Shown: in pieces, positions 52,789-60,936 of the stretch
Layout of the letters: every line of letters begins with the position of its first letter
Numbering within the stretch: the first letter of the stretch is position 1
Assembly: GCA_964370605.1 (NCBI GenBank)
Contig: CAYJJX010000001.1
Coordinates: 1 to 64,000, forward strand
Length of the DNA stretch: 64,000 nt
From: CAYJBH01 sp964370605
GTDB lineage: Bacteria > Bacillota > Clostridia > Oscillospirales > Ruminococcaceae
Direction: 5' to 3'
The notes under the pieces: model-generated
The model's input: the letters and a program-made list of their open reading frames with translations, nothing else
Told to the model about the DNA's origin: nothing
Database searches by the model: none
Translations under genes and position numbers: made by a program

Positions 52789-52822
52789 TTTTAAGGTAAG
52801 ATTAAAGTTGGTGTTGTATAAT
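52789..52822 (+). promoter_or_regulatory. Promoter of the VTC operon with OmpR-type site
   Basis: TTTTAAGGTAAGATTAAAGT (52789-52808) precedes TATAAT (52817-52822) with the same 28-bp offset as at 50815-50848. The two sites together indicate joint control by the neighbouring response regulator. Confidence 0.6.
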
Positions 52823-52857
52823 ACAAACATAAGATAAATATTTGATACGAGGTTGCA

Positions 52858-53589
52858 ATGGCTGCTCAGACGGTTTTTAAACGACATGAATTAAAATACA
52901 GCTTGACATATCACCAATATATATTGCTCTGCCGATACATGGAAAAGCATATGGTACTCGATAGCTATGGAAGACATAAAATATCGAATGTATATTTTGA
53001 TACCGAAAATTTCAGCATTATACGGCATAGCGTCGAAAAACCAAAGTATAAAGAAAAATTAAGGCTGAGGGTGTACGGGCAGCCGGCTGAAGATAAGGTT
53101 AGTTTTATCGAGTTGAAAAAGAAATATGACGGTGTAGTTTATAAAAGAAGAATACAGTCTACCCAGTCGGATGCAATGTCCTACCTTTGCAATAAAACCG
53201 AGCTCGAGGATGCCTCCCAGATAAAAAAGGAAGTGGACTATTTCATAGGCGTTCATAATAACCTCTCGCCGAGCCTGTATCTATCCTACGAACGCGAGGC
53301 ATACTACTCGCCGGACGATGAGAATTTCAGAATCACTTTTGACTTTAACATAAAGATGCGCGATGTTGATATTTCACCGTATGAAAGTGACGAAGACGTC
53401 AAAATTCTTTCTGACGATATTGTTGTGCTTGAGGTGAAAACAGTGAAAGGTTTGCCGTTTTGGTTTGTAGACTTTCTTGGAGAAAACGGATTGTATAAAA
53501 CATCTTTTTCAAAATACGGCACAGCATATAATAAATTTATATTGCCCAAATATTTAGAACGCTTTAGAGGTGTGCAGAATGCTCAATAA
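52858..53589 (+). CDS. VTC-domain protein (polyphosphate polymerase-like)
   Basis: This 243-residue protein corresponds to the VTC tunnel domain, the catalytic fold of eukaryotic Vtc4 that builds polyphosphate from ATP. Conserved basic and acidic residues are visible: KRHELKYSL, NVYFDTE, EKLRLRVYG (Arg-x-Arg), FIELKKKYDGVVYKRR, YEREAYY and VVLEVKTVKGLPFW. It is cytoplasmic with no membrane helix. Its bacterial relatives are regularly next to DUF4956 membrane proteins, as here, which may export or anchor the product. The next gene starts inside its last codons. Confidence 0.87.
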   Translation: MAAQTVFKRHELKYSLTYHQYILLCRYMEKHMVLDSYGRHKISNVYFDTENFSIIRHSVEKPKYKEKLRLRVYGQPAEDKVSFIELKKKYDGVVYKRRIQSTQSDAMSYLCNKTELEDASQIKKEVDYFIGVHNNLSPSLYLSYEREAYYSPDDENFRITFDFNIKMRDVDISPYESDEDVKILSDDIVVLEVKTVKGLPFWFVDFLGENGLYKTSFSKYGTAYNKFILPKYLERFRGVQNAQ

Positions 53590-54268
53590 TATTTTTTCAG
53601 GAATTTTCAGCAACTCGGCAGCATTGTCGATAACACTTTCTCAATTTTTCGTTTGTATGGTGTCGGCAATAGTGTTAGGCATATTCATGGCAAAAATTTA
53701 TGCTTATAAAACAAGATGCACAAAAGGTTTTGTAGCAACACTGGCACTTTTGCCACTTGCGGTTGCGATGGTTATTATTATGGTTAACGGAAATATCGGA
53801 GCCGGTGTTGCCGTAGCGGGTGCGTTCAGCCTTGTGCGGTTTCGATCAGTTCCGGGCACAGCAAAGGAAATTGGTGCGATTTTCACCGCCATGTGCACCG
53901 GTCTTACCATCGGAATGGGGTATATCGGTTTTGCAATTCTATTCTCGATTATAGCCTGTGTGTTTGCTCTTTTGCTGAATACGACAAACTTCGGCGAACA
54001 AAAAGGAAACAGTCGAACCTTGCATATTACCATTCCGGAGAACTTGAATTATTTTGATGTGTTCGATGATCTTTTCGGAAAATATACCGACAAGGTGAAT
54101 CTAGTTACCTCAAAAACCACAAACATGGGAAGCATGTTCAAGTTGAGTTATGAAATTGAGCTTAAAAACACAGCGAACGAAAAAGAGTTAATCGATGAGC
54201 TGCGAACAAGAAACGGGAATTTAGAAATCATTATTACAAAACAAGAACTTTTTGCAAATGTGCTTTAA
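53579..54268 (+). CDS. DUF4956 membrane protein
   Basis: This 229-residue protein has four predicted N-terminal membrane helices (the segment GAGVAVAGAFSLVRFRSVPGT between them is the family hallmark). A soluble C-terminal domain of about 85 residues with a ferredoxin-like pattern (LHITIPENLNYFDVFDDLF, LIDELRTRNGNLEIIIT) follows. The function is unknown; it is almost always paired with a VTC-domain protein and may be its membrane partner. I chose ATG 53579, seven bases after GAGGTG, which overlaps the VTC gene. Confidence 0.85.
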   Translation: MLNNIFSGIFSNSAALSITLSQFFVCMVSAIVLGIFMAKIYAYKTRCTKGFVATLALLPLAVAMVIIMVNGNIGAGVAVAGAFSLVRFRSVPGTAKEIGAIFTAMCTGLTIGMGYIGFAILFSIIACVFALLLNTTNFGEQKGNSRTLHITIPENLNYFDVFDDLFGKYTDKVNLVTSKTTNMGSMFKLSYEIELKNTANEKELIDELRTRNGNLEIIITKQELFANVL

Positions 54269-54287
54269 GACTATCAAGGTGACGCGT

Positions 54288-56282
54288 ATGGAAAGAACTC
54301 AAGTTATGATTATTCCGGCATATAAACCATCGCCGGAGCTGGTAGGTTTTATTGAAGAGTTGCAGGAAAACGAATTTAGTAAAATTATAGTCATAAACGA
54401 CGGCAGCACAAGTGAATACGAAAAAGTGTTTGACGATGTCAAAAAAACAGGCTGTCACCTCATAAAACATAATATAAACAAAGGCAAAGGAATAGCGCTT
54501 AAAACAGGATTTGAATCGGCCGTTCAATTATATGGTGAACAGGTGAACTGCATTACAGCAGATGCAGATGGACAACATAAAGTTTTCGACATCGTGAAGG
54601 TATCTGAAACTATGCGATGCCACCCTGATGCACTTATCCTGGGGTCACGCGATTTTCGGGCGGAAAATGTGCCCGTGAAAAATTATCTTGGAAACAAAAT
54701 CTCGGCTTTTTTGTTTAGGTTGAGCACCGGAGTGAAATGTGATGACACTCAGACCGGATTGCGAGGAATACCGTCGAACATGATTCGGTTTGCACTGGGA
54801 GTGGAAGGCTCTCGCTATGAATATGAGTACAATTTTTTGCAGGAGGCGTCGGCTAAGTTCTCTATTGTAAGTATACCAATAGAAACGGTGTATATAAACA
54901 ACAATTCATCGTCACACTTTCGATGTTTTCATGATGCGTTGCGAATATATAAAAGATTGATCAAGTTTATAGCAAGCTCCGCTGTCGGTTCGTTGGTAGA
55001 CATAACGTTTTTTTATCTCATTTCAATCGCCTTACCATTTGGAACGTTTGGGAGTATATCTATTGCTTCTATATTAGCCAGAATGATATCCGGTTGCGTT
55101 AATTTTATTTTAAACAAGAAACTGGTGTTTCGTTCTTCGGACAGGACCTTGCAACAATCACTGAGATACATTACACTCTTTTTTGTGATAATGGCAGCAA
55201 GCGCAATAGGCACAGCCGTTCTTTCAACAGTGTTGCAGAGTCCGGTAATATCAAAAATCATTATAGACGGAGGGCTGTTTTTATTCAGCTATAAAATGCA
55301 AAAAAATTGGGTTTTTAAAAATAACATATCACCAAAAATGGCATCACGGGTTTGGAGAATATCGGCAACGGTTTTCTTTATCGTTTATATAGGGTTTGCA
55401 CTACTAAACCGCTTTATTATACCTCAAAATGTTGTAGCACTTGAAAGCGATTCGATATCTCAAGAACAGGTGTTGTCAGAGTCGGAGGCGGTGAAAGATC
55501 CGTCGATAAGTGAATCCGAAGAGCAGGTCGAAACGCCTAGCGAACCGGTTATAACGCAAAACAGTTATATAAGTGACAATGTCAATATAACCATATCTAC
55601 AATACGTGAATACGATACCGATATATATATTGCAGAGGTGCAAATAACAGAAAGCGATTCGTTGCAGTCGGGGCTTGCATATGGAGCCTTTGGCAACAAT
55701 CTGAAACAGACAACCTCTGAAATCGCGCAGACAAACAATGCTATACTTGCGATAAATGGAGATTTTTACGGGTTTCGCGATATCGGTTATGTCATGCGAA
55801 ACGGTCAACTCTATCGGGAAGTTGGAATGAGTGGCGGAAATGAAGATCTGGTCATTTTCGAAGACGGAACTATGGACATCATAGAAGAGGCGAATATCTC
55901 AGCGGCCGAGCTGGCGGAGCAAGGGGCACAGCAAATTTATTCATTTGGACCGGGTCTGATCAGCGACGGGGATATTATTGTAGACGAGAACAGCCAGGTG
56001 GCAAAAGAAGATCCGAGCAATCCCCGGACAGCGATTGGGATGATTGCACCCGATCACTATATTTTTCTTGTTGCCGACGGAAGGACAACGCAAAGTGACG
56101 GCCTTTCACTCATAGAGATTGCGACGGTACTTAGCTCGTATGGCTGTGTCGAGGGTTACAACTTGGATGGTGGCGGCTCGGCTACAATGGTGTTTATGGG
56201 CGAGGTTGTCAACAATCCAACCACAAACGGGAAAAGCTTCAAGGAAAGGAGTGTGAGCGACATTGTCTACATTACAGAATAG
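54288..56282 (+). CDS. Three-domain fusion: GT2 glycosyltransferase, GtrA membrane domain, NAGPA phosphodiester glycosidase
   Basis: This protein of about 664 residues joins three activities. Residues 1-215 are a DPM1-like GT2 transferase (VMIIPAYKPS, VINDGSTS, TADADGQH). Residues 225-350 are a GtrA-type four-helix domain (FIASSAVGSLVDITFFYLI, NFILNKKLVFRS). A further helix and an acidic Ser/Glu linker precede the extracytoplasmic NAGPA domain at about 430-664 (AINGDFYGF, NPRTAIGM, NLDGGGSATMVF). GT2 plus GtrA typically makes and flips a polyprenyl-phosphate sugar; NAGPA-type domains cleave sugar phosphodiesters. The combination could synthesise, flip and release a sugar on one chain. ATG 54288 follows CAAGGTGA. 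Confidence 0.85.
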   Translation: MERTQVMIIPAYKPSPELVGFIEELQENEFSKIIVINDGSTSEYEKVFDDVKKTGCHLIKHNINKGKGIALKTGFESAVQLYGEQVNCITADADGQHKVFDIVKVSETMRCHPDALILGSRDFRAENVPVKNYLGNKISAFLFRLSTGVKCDDTQTGLRGIPSNMIRFALGVEGSRYEYEYNFLQEASAKFSIVSIPIETVYINNNSSSHFRCFHDALRIYKRLIKFIASSAVGSLVDITFFYLISIALPFGTFGSISIASILARMISGCVNFILNKKLVFRSSDRTLQQSLRYITLFFVIMAASAIGTAVLSTVLQSPVISKIIIDGGLFLFSYKMQKNWVFKNNISPKMASRVWRISATVFFIVYIGFALLNRFIIPQNVVALESDSISQEQVLSESEAVKDPSISESEEQVETPSEPVITQNSYISDNVNITISTIREYDTDIYIAEVQITESDSLQSGLAYGAFGNNLKQTTSEIAQTNNAILAINGDFYGFRDIGYVMRNGQLYREVGMSGGNEDLVIFEDGTMDIIEEANISAAELAEQGAQQIYSFGPGLISDGDIIVDENSQVAKEDPSNPRTAIGMIAPDHYIFLVADGRTTQSDGLSLIEIATVLSSYGCVEGYNLDGGGSATMVFMGEVVNNPTTNGKSFKERSVSDIVYITE

Positions 56283-56676
56283 GCGGGAGACAAGAACTTT
56301 TTATCTGAGAAAACGTGTTGTACCCTATGCAATAGTAACAATATTTTGCGCATTACTCTCTTATATATATTTGCAGTTTTCACACGGTGTCAGCTCGCCG
56401 CATATAACATATTTATTTGCATATCCACTAACAATGGGGATTGGATTGGGGGCGCTGGCAATGATTCTGGAAAAAGAGGAACCACAAAGTTTTTTTGCCA
56501 CTCATTTTTATCACACAGGCGTTGTGGCACTTATTATAAGCTCGATCTTGCGCGGAGTATTTGAGATTGCCGGAACGTCTTCAATATACGAAGATATATT
56601 GTTGATATTAGGCATTAGTTTTGTAACCTTTAGCTTTTTTGGCTATATTATTAATCGTATCTTTAAACGATACTAA
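56263..56676 (+). CDS. Small four-helix membrane protein of unknown function
   Basis: This protein of about 137 residues has a basic N-terminus (RRETRTFYLRKR) and four predicted membrane helices; no family was recognised. The start appears to be TTG 56263, eleven bases after AAGGAG, overlapping the previous gene by 20 bp. The next in-frame Met is inside the protein, so a non-ATG start is needed. Tight overlap indicates it works with the fusion protein. Confidence 0.6.
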   Translation: MSTLQNRRETRTFYLRKRVVPYAIVTIFCALLSYIYLQFSHGVSSPHITYLFAYPLTMGIGLGALAMILEKEEPQSFFATHFYHTGVVALIISSILRGVFEIAGTSSIYEDILLILGISFVTFSFFGYIINRIFKRY

Positions 56677-56693
56677 AACAGGAGAACACTTAT

Positions 56694-58175
56694 ATGAAAT
56701 CAATTTTAGTAATATTTTTAGCAACGGCTATACTGTCACTAACTGCATGTAACGAAACGGTGAGTAGCGAACTCACGCACGATGTTATATCAAACCAGCA
56801 GGGATCAGAGCAGAGTGGCGATAGCGATGCAGTCCCAACAACCGATCAAACCACAGCACAACTCAGCTACCCTTCGAATGATTTCACCGATGACTTTAGT
56901 GATTCGACATTTATGGAGGAGCAAGCGGTATTTATTTCGCAAAGTGGAATTTACGAGTTCAGCGGTAGTTACAACGAAATAGTTGTTAATGTCGATAAGG
57001 ACACCGATGAAGGTGTGGTGTATCTGGTACTGAATAATGTCAGCATCGAAAACGATATCGGCACACCGATAAACATTATTGAAGCAAAAGATGTTGTACT
57101 GGTGCTTATGGGTGAAAATACCATAACCCAAGGCGCGATAAACACTCAGGATACCGAATTTCCTTCGGCTGCGGTTTATTCTGCCGCAGATACTGCAATA
57201 ATCGGCGACGGTGCTCTCGTGGTTAATACGCTCTATCAGGATGGTATCAACAGCCGCGATGACCTTGTGATAGAGGGCGGAACCATAATAGTGAATTCAA
57301 TTGAGGATGGAATTGTCGGCAAAGACCTGCTTGCCATTAGCAACTCCACCATAACAATCGAGTGCGGTAAAGATGGCCTAAAATCATCTAACGACGAGGA
57401 TTTGGATAGAGGGAATATCATAATCATAGACGGCAACTATGATATTGTAGCACAAAATGATGCAATCAGTGCAGAACAGATTTTGCAGATAGATGGCGGA
57501 GTGTTCAATCTTTATTCGGGCAATGGCTATGTAGAAGTGCTGAATGAGATCACACGTGGCGAAGGTTCGGGAAATATAGTTCAACCAACCGATTTGCTTG
57601 AAGATAGTATGAAAGGTATCAAGGGTAACGATATAACTATCAATGCCGGCGAGTTTGTCGTTTCTTCATATGAGGATGCGATTCATGCGAATAATAACCT
57701 CACAATAAACGGCGGCAGTTTCACTATCAATTCCGGTGACGATGCTTTGCATGCGGATTATGATTTGATAATAAACAATATCGAGCTGACAGTGGAAAAT
57801 GCATATGAAGGCATTGAGGGTTCAACCGTAACAATTAATGGCGGCAATATTAATGTAAATGTGTTGGATGATGCAATTAATGCAAATGCAGAGGACGGAT
57901 ATGCAAACATCACCGATGGAACAATATATTTAACGTGTCAGGGCGATGGAATAGACTCAAACGGAGACTTGACAATACTGGGCGGAGATATAGTCATAGA
58001 GGCCAACTCGATTTATTCAGGCGGCGATGGTGCACTCGATGTCAGCGGAGTATATAGCATATCAGGCGGTTCTATAACCGATGAAAACGGAAATCCGCTG
58101 GATGTTTTAACCATGGGGCCGGGCGGAAATCAACCGGGCGGAAATCAGCTTCCCAGCAACCGTCCAGGTCGTTAA
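56694..58175 (+). CDS. DUF4353 beta-helix surface lipoprotein (Cthe_2159-like carbohydrate-binding)
   Basis: This 493-residue protein has a lipoprotein signal with lipobox LTAC (Cys at about 19) and then a Ser/Thr/Gln-rich linker. A long right-handed beta-helix built from repeats such as DGINSRDDLVIEGGTIIVNS and AIHANNNLTINGGSFTINSG follows, ending in a Gly/Asn/Pro-rich tail (GGNQPGGNQLPS). The Cthe_2159 group binds acidic or cellulosic polysaccharides with calcium. It is the last gene of the VTC operon and would be anchored on the outer face of the membrane, probably within the cell wall. The ATG has ACAGGAG upstream. Confidence 0.85.
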   Translation: MKSILVIFLATAILSLTACNETVSSELTHDVISNQQGSEQSGDSDAVPTTDQTTAQLSYPSNDFTDDFSDSTFMEEQAVFISQSGIYEFSGSYNEIVVNVDKDTDEGVVYLVLNNVSIENDIGTPINIIEAKDVVLVLMGENTITQGAINTQDTEFPSAAVYSAADTAIIGDGALVVNTLYQDGINSRDDLVIEGGTIIVNSIEDGIVGKDLLAISNSTITIECGKDGLKSSNDEDLDRGNIIIIDGNYDIVAQNDAISAEQILQIDGGVFNLYSGNGYVEVLNEITRGEGSGNIVQPTDLLEDSMKGIKGNDITINAGEFVVSSYEDAIHANNNLTINGGSFTINSGDDALHADYDLIINNIELTVENAYEGIEGSTVTINGGNINVNVLDDAINANAEDGYANITDGTIYLTCQGDGIDSNGDLTILGGDIVIEANSIYSGGDGALDVSGVYSISGGSITDENGNPLDVLTMGPGGNQPGGNQLPSNRPGR

Positions 58176-58219
58176 AATAAATGTGCAAGATGTCCTTTGT
58201 TCAATAGAATACGCATTGC

Positions 58220-58257
58220 AAAATCGCTGTAAACTTCAAGAAGTTCACAGCGATTTT
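58220..58257. terminator. Bidirectional terminator after the VTC operon
   Basis: AAAATCGCTGT and ACAGCGATTTT pair, and AACTT/AAGTT extend the stem past one mismatch around loop CAAG, followed by TTTTCT. It separates this operon from the convergent zinc-ribbon gene. The rest of 58176-58350 holds nothing else I can identify. Confidence 0.8.
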
Positions 58258-58350
58258 TCTGTGTGCAATTATTTTGGTGTTACGCTATTGATTTCAGATT
58301 GTTAAAGTCTGCCTAACAACTCGTTATTCGGAACAACTGTGTGTTTATCA

Positions 58351-60459
58351 CTAGTCGAGACTTATGTTGTTGATCGACATGGATTTGTAGGTGAACTCGC
58401 CGCTGTCATCCAATTCAAAGGATATGTTCAAAAGGGAGGTTTCGGATTCGATCGAAACCCATCGATACGCCTTGAAGGTATCGGTTTCGTTTTGGATTGA
58501 TCCATCGACACCGCCGAAATATGTGTCCCTGACTTGTTCATATGTTAATGCAAACTTTTCATCTATTTCAAGGTCGCCGATAGCATTGTATACCTGTTTC
58601 AGCTCTTCCATTGTAAAACTTGCTTGCGGTGCTGCCGGCTCGGGAGCGGTATCGTTTTCCTGTACCGTGCTGCTCGATACATCGGGTGCGCTATCATAGA
58701 CTATCTGGGCCAGCGCAAAGTCGATAATAAAGCTCACACCGTTGTAGTCATAGTTGTAGGTGGAGGTCAGAATGCCGTTTGTTATTGAGGGAACATACCA
58801 AGTGTTGTCCTCCTCTTTGAGTGGGGCACCACCATACAACCAAGCGTATTCATCAACAACAGGGAAGAAGGAATAGTCGTGCAACTCGATGTTAAACGAC
58901 ATCAAATCAATTTCATGCTCACTATCGACGGGACCATTTAAGTACAGCTCAAAAAACACACCATACTCGTCTTCGCCGATATAACCCCAGGCTTCGTACT
59001 CGCCGGAAATGTCGTCGTTGCCGACATAATCACTGATGGTAACAATGCCGTACCAATCAGAGTGGCTTGAAAGTGTTTCGACCGGCATTGTCTGCTCGGT
59101 GCCGTAGCCGGGAGCGATAAAATCAGCGTCGCCGCTTTGTCCGGAAGTGCCATTCCACATCGAGCTGTTTTCACTGGTGAAAACAAATACCATCTCGATG
59201 CCTTCCGTTTCGCCTGTGGCTACTATGCTTTCGCCATCTATAACGTAGTCCATGACAACACCCTGTAAAACTATGGTTTTTGCCGATGTATCAAGTTCGA
59301 CCGGAGTCATACCGCCATAAGCAGTAAGCTGTGCTGTGTCGCCGGTAATCTCGAGTGTCATTTCGAGTTCTGCCATTTGCAAATTTTCATAGTTCATGGT
59401 TACGCTTGCCGTTGTCATGCTCGAAAGAATGTATTTGCCGGTCAAGTCGTTTTCGTTTAGGACAACCGGTGCATCACTTTCGCCTTGCGCTCCTCCTGAA
59501 CTTTCAGCCGACATACCTTCTTTAACAAATCTTATATCAAGCCCTAAGTCGAGCAAGTTTGTTATTTCTATAATGTTACCATTTATGGTGCCGGTGAATT
59601 CATCACCACGCTGTGACAATATAAAAGTGTTTCCATCGATTTCGTAGTCAGCCTTATAGTCGTCGCCGTCCATTGTAAGGGTGCAGTTGCCGTTTGATTT
59701 GAGTTCCAAACTGATGCCGTCAGGGTAGATGTCCTCCGGACTCATCGATATGCCCATCATTGTGATTTCATCCGCTGTCCAAATGCCGATGTTGGGATCA
59801 TCGGACGAATCACCGGAAAATAGATTTACGATTAGCACAATGACAAGTATGATCAACACCAAAGCCGCTACGCCTGCGCCGATAAAAACTATCGGTTTAT
59901 TATTTTTCAGCATTGTTAGCACGCTTCCACCAGATTGGCCACGTGCTGGTTGTTGCATGGGCGGTTGTTGTCCCATAGGTGGTTGTTGTCCCATGGGTGG
60001 TTGTTGCCCCATAGGGGGTTGCTGTCCCATGGGTGGTTGTTGCCCCATAGGGGGTTGCTGTCCCATGGGTGGTTGTTGCCCCATAGGGGGTCGCTGTCCC
60101 ATAGGTGGTTGCTGTCCCATAGGTGGTTGCTGTCCCATGGGCGGTTGTTGTCCCATTGGCGATTGCTGTCCCATAGGCTGTTGCTGTCCCATGGGTGGTT
60201 GTTGCCCCATGGGAGACTGATTTTGTATCGTTTGCTGTGGATATTGTGCAGGTTGTCCGTTTTGTACACCTGTCTGAGGGGGATAGGGATATGCCGGAGT
60301 GTTGTTTTGTGGAATACTATTCATAGGTGCTTGTGCATTTTGTTGCTGTGGCATTTGGTTTTGAACTGGTGCAGTTATCGTCTCTGTCTGTGCGCCACAA
60401 TTGTCGCAGAATTTTGCGTTTTGTGAAAGAATGTATCCACATTTATTACAGTTTGCCAT
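58351..60459 (-). CDS. Zinc-ribbon membrane protein with MGQQPP repeat
   Basis: This 702-residue protein starts with a zinc ribbon (CNKCGYILSQNAKFCDNCG). A long Gln/Pro-rich region follows, ending in about 14 tandem MGQQPP units at roughly residues 84-167. A single transmembrane helix lies at about 186-210 (VFIGAGVAALVLIILVIV). The large extracytoplasmic part carries lipocalin-like repeated modules (GNCTLTMDGDDYKADYEIDGN, ELDTSAKTIVLQGVVMDYVIDG). The N-terminal half faces the cytoplasm by charge. The function is unknown; such zinc-ribbon proteins are common in Clostridia and sometimes linked to envelope sensing. The start ATG has AGGAGAA upstream. Confidence 0.75.
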   Translation of the reverse strand: MANCNKCGYILSQNAKFCDNCGAQTETITAPVQNQMPQQQNAQAPMNSIPQNNTPAYPYPPQTGVQNGQPAQYPQQTIQNQSPMGQQPPMGQQQPMGQQSPMGQQPPMGQQPPMGQQPPMGQRPPMGQQPPMGQQPPMGQQPPMGQQPPMGQQPPMGQQPPMGQQPPMQQPARGQSGGSVLTMLKNNKPIVFIGAGVAALVLIILVIVLIVNLFSGDSSDDPNIGIWTADEITMMGISMSPEDIYPDGISLELKSNGNCTLTMDGDDYKADYEIDGNTFILSQRGDEFTGTINGNIIEITNLLDLGLDIRFVKEGMSAESSGGAQGESDAPVVLNENDLTGKYILSSMTTASVTMNYENLQMAELEMTLEITGDTAQLTAYGGMTPVELDTSAKTIVLQGVVMDYVIDGESIVATGETEGIEMVFVFTSENSSMWNGTSGQSGDADFIAPGYGTEQTMPVETLSSHSDWYGIVTISDYVGNDDISGEYEAWGYIGEDEYGVFFELYLNGPVDSEHEIDLMSFNIELHDYSFFPVVDEYAWLYGGAPLKEEDNTWYVPSITNGILTSTYNYDYNGVSFIIDFALAQIVYDSAPDVSSSTVQENDTAPEPAAPQASFTMEELKQVYNAIGDLEIDEKFALTYEQVRDTYFGGVDGSIQNETDTFKAYRWVSIESETSLLNISFELDDSGEFTYKSMSINNISLD
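59955..60210 (-). repeat. 18-bp coding minisatellite (MGQQPP repeats)
   Basis: About fourteen tandem 18-bp units encode Met-Gly-Gln-Gln-Pro-Pro, with a few variant units (QQP, QQS, QRP). Within the array a two-unit, 36-bp block recurs almost identically three times between about 59991 and 60098, showing recent expansion. The array can change length in frame without disrupting the protein. Confidence 0.9.
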
Positions 60460-60688
60460 AAATTCTCCTATAATCTATGTTCTATGAAAAAAGTATAACA
60501 AGATTAAAGATGTAAAACATCGTGTATTTACGCTGATTTGCATTTTTTAGTGTATCGAAAAAATAGCAGACGATTAAGTTTTGTCTTATTGCATTCTGAC
60601 ATAGATTAATAATAAGGAGGTTTTGCTTGTGCTAATTTTTTTGAAGATACGAGTTTATGCCCACTCAAATAAAAAAACATATATTTTG

Positions 60689-60717
60689 TTGCATTATAAG
60701 GCAAAATATTGTATAGT
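60689..60717 (+). promoter_or_regulatory. Promoter upstream of the 7TM sensor operon
   Basis: TTGCAT and TATAGT are 17 bp apart. Transcription would start near 60724 and leave a structured leader of about 210 nt. Bases 60460-60688 hold the promoter region of the divergent zinc-ribbon gene and no clear gene. Confidence 0.6.
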
Positions 60718-60723
60718 AATAAA

Positions 60724-60936
60724 CAGACGATGGGTCTGAGGGTGCGGCCGACTTTTCGAGCACCCCTGCATCTCCCGAACAAAAGAACTAAAATAACATA
60801 CGAATGAATCATCCTTTCCGAACCGAATACTTTATTCAAAGTTTCAAATAGGAGAGGATGACTTTTTCATCAATCACTCGATAGCGCATAGCATTGGTAA
60901 GGTGCACCTTGTTGGTAGAGAAAAGGAATGTACAAC
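60724..60936 (+). promoter_or_regulatory. Structured leader RNA with terminator-like hairpin, class unknown
   Basis: The leader can fold CAGAC-GATGG-GTCTG (60724-60738), then GGGTGC/GCACCC (60740-60765). An 11-bp stem TCATCCTTTCC (60809-60819) with GGAGAGGATGA (60851-60861), all paired with one G-U, is followed by CTTTTTC. An alternative pairing of TCTCC near 60772 with GGAGA would disrupt the last stem. This looks like a cis-acting attenuator, but it matches no riboswitch I recognise. Confidence 0.45.

Noticed and set aside
59729..60426. Long open frames on the plus strand and a second minus-strand frame over the MGQQPP repeat (Gly/Cys- and Trp-rich peptides)
   Set aside because: They are shadows of the 18-bp repeat read in other frames; the zinc-ribbon protein frame has a ribosome-binding site and recognisable domains.
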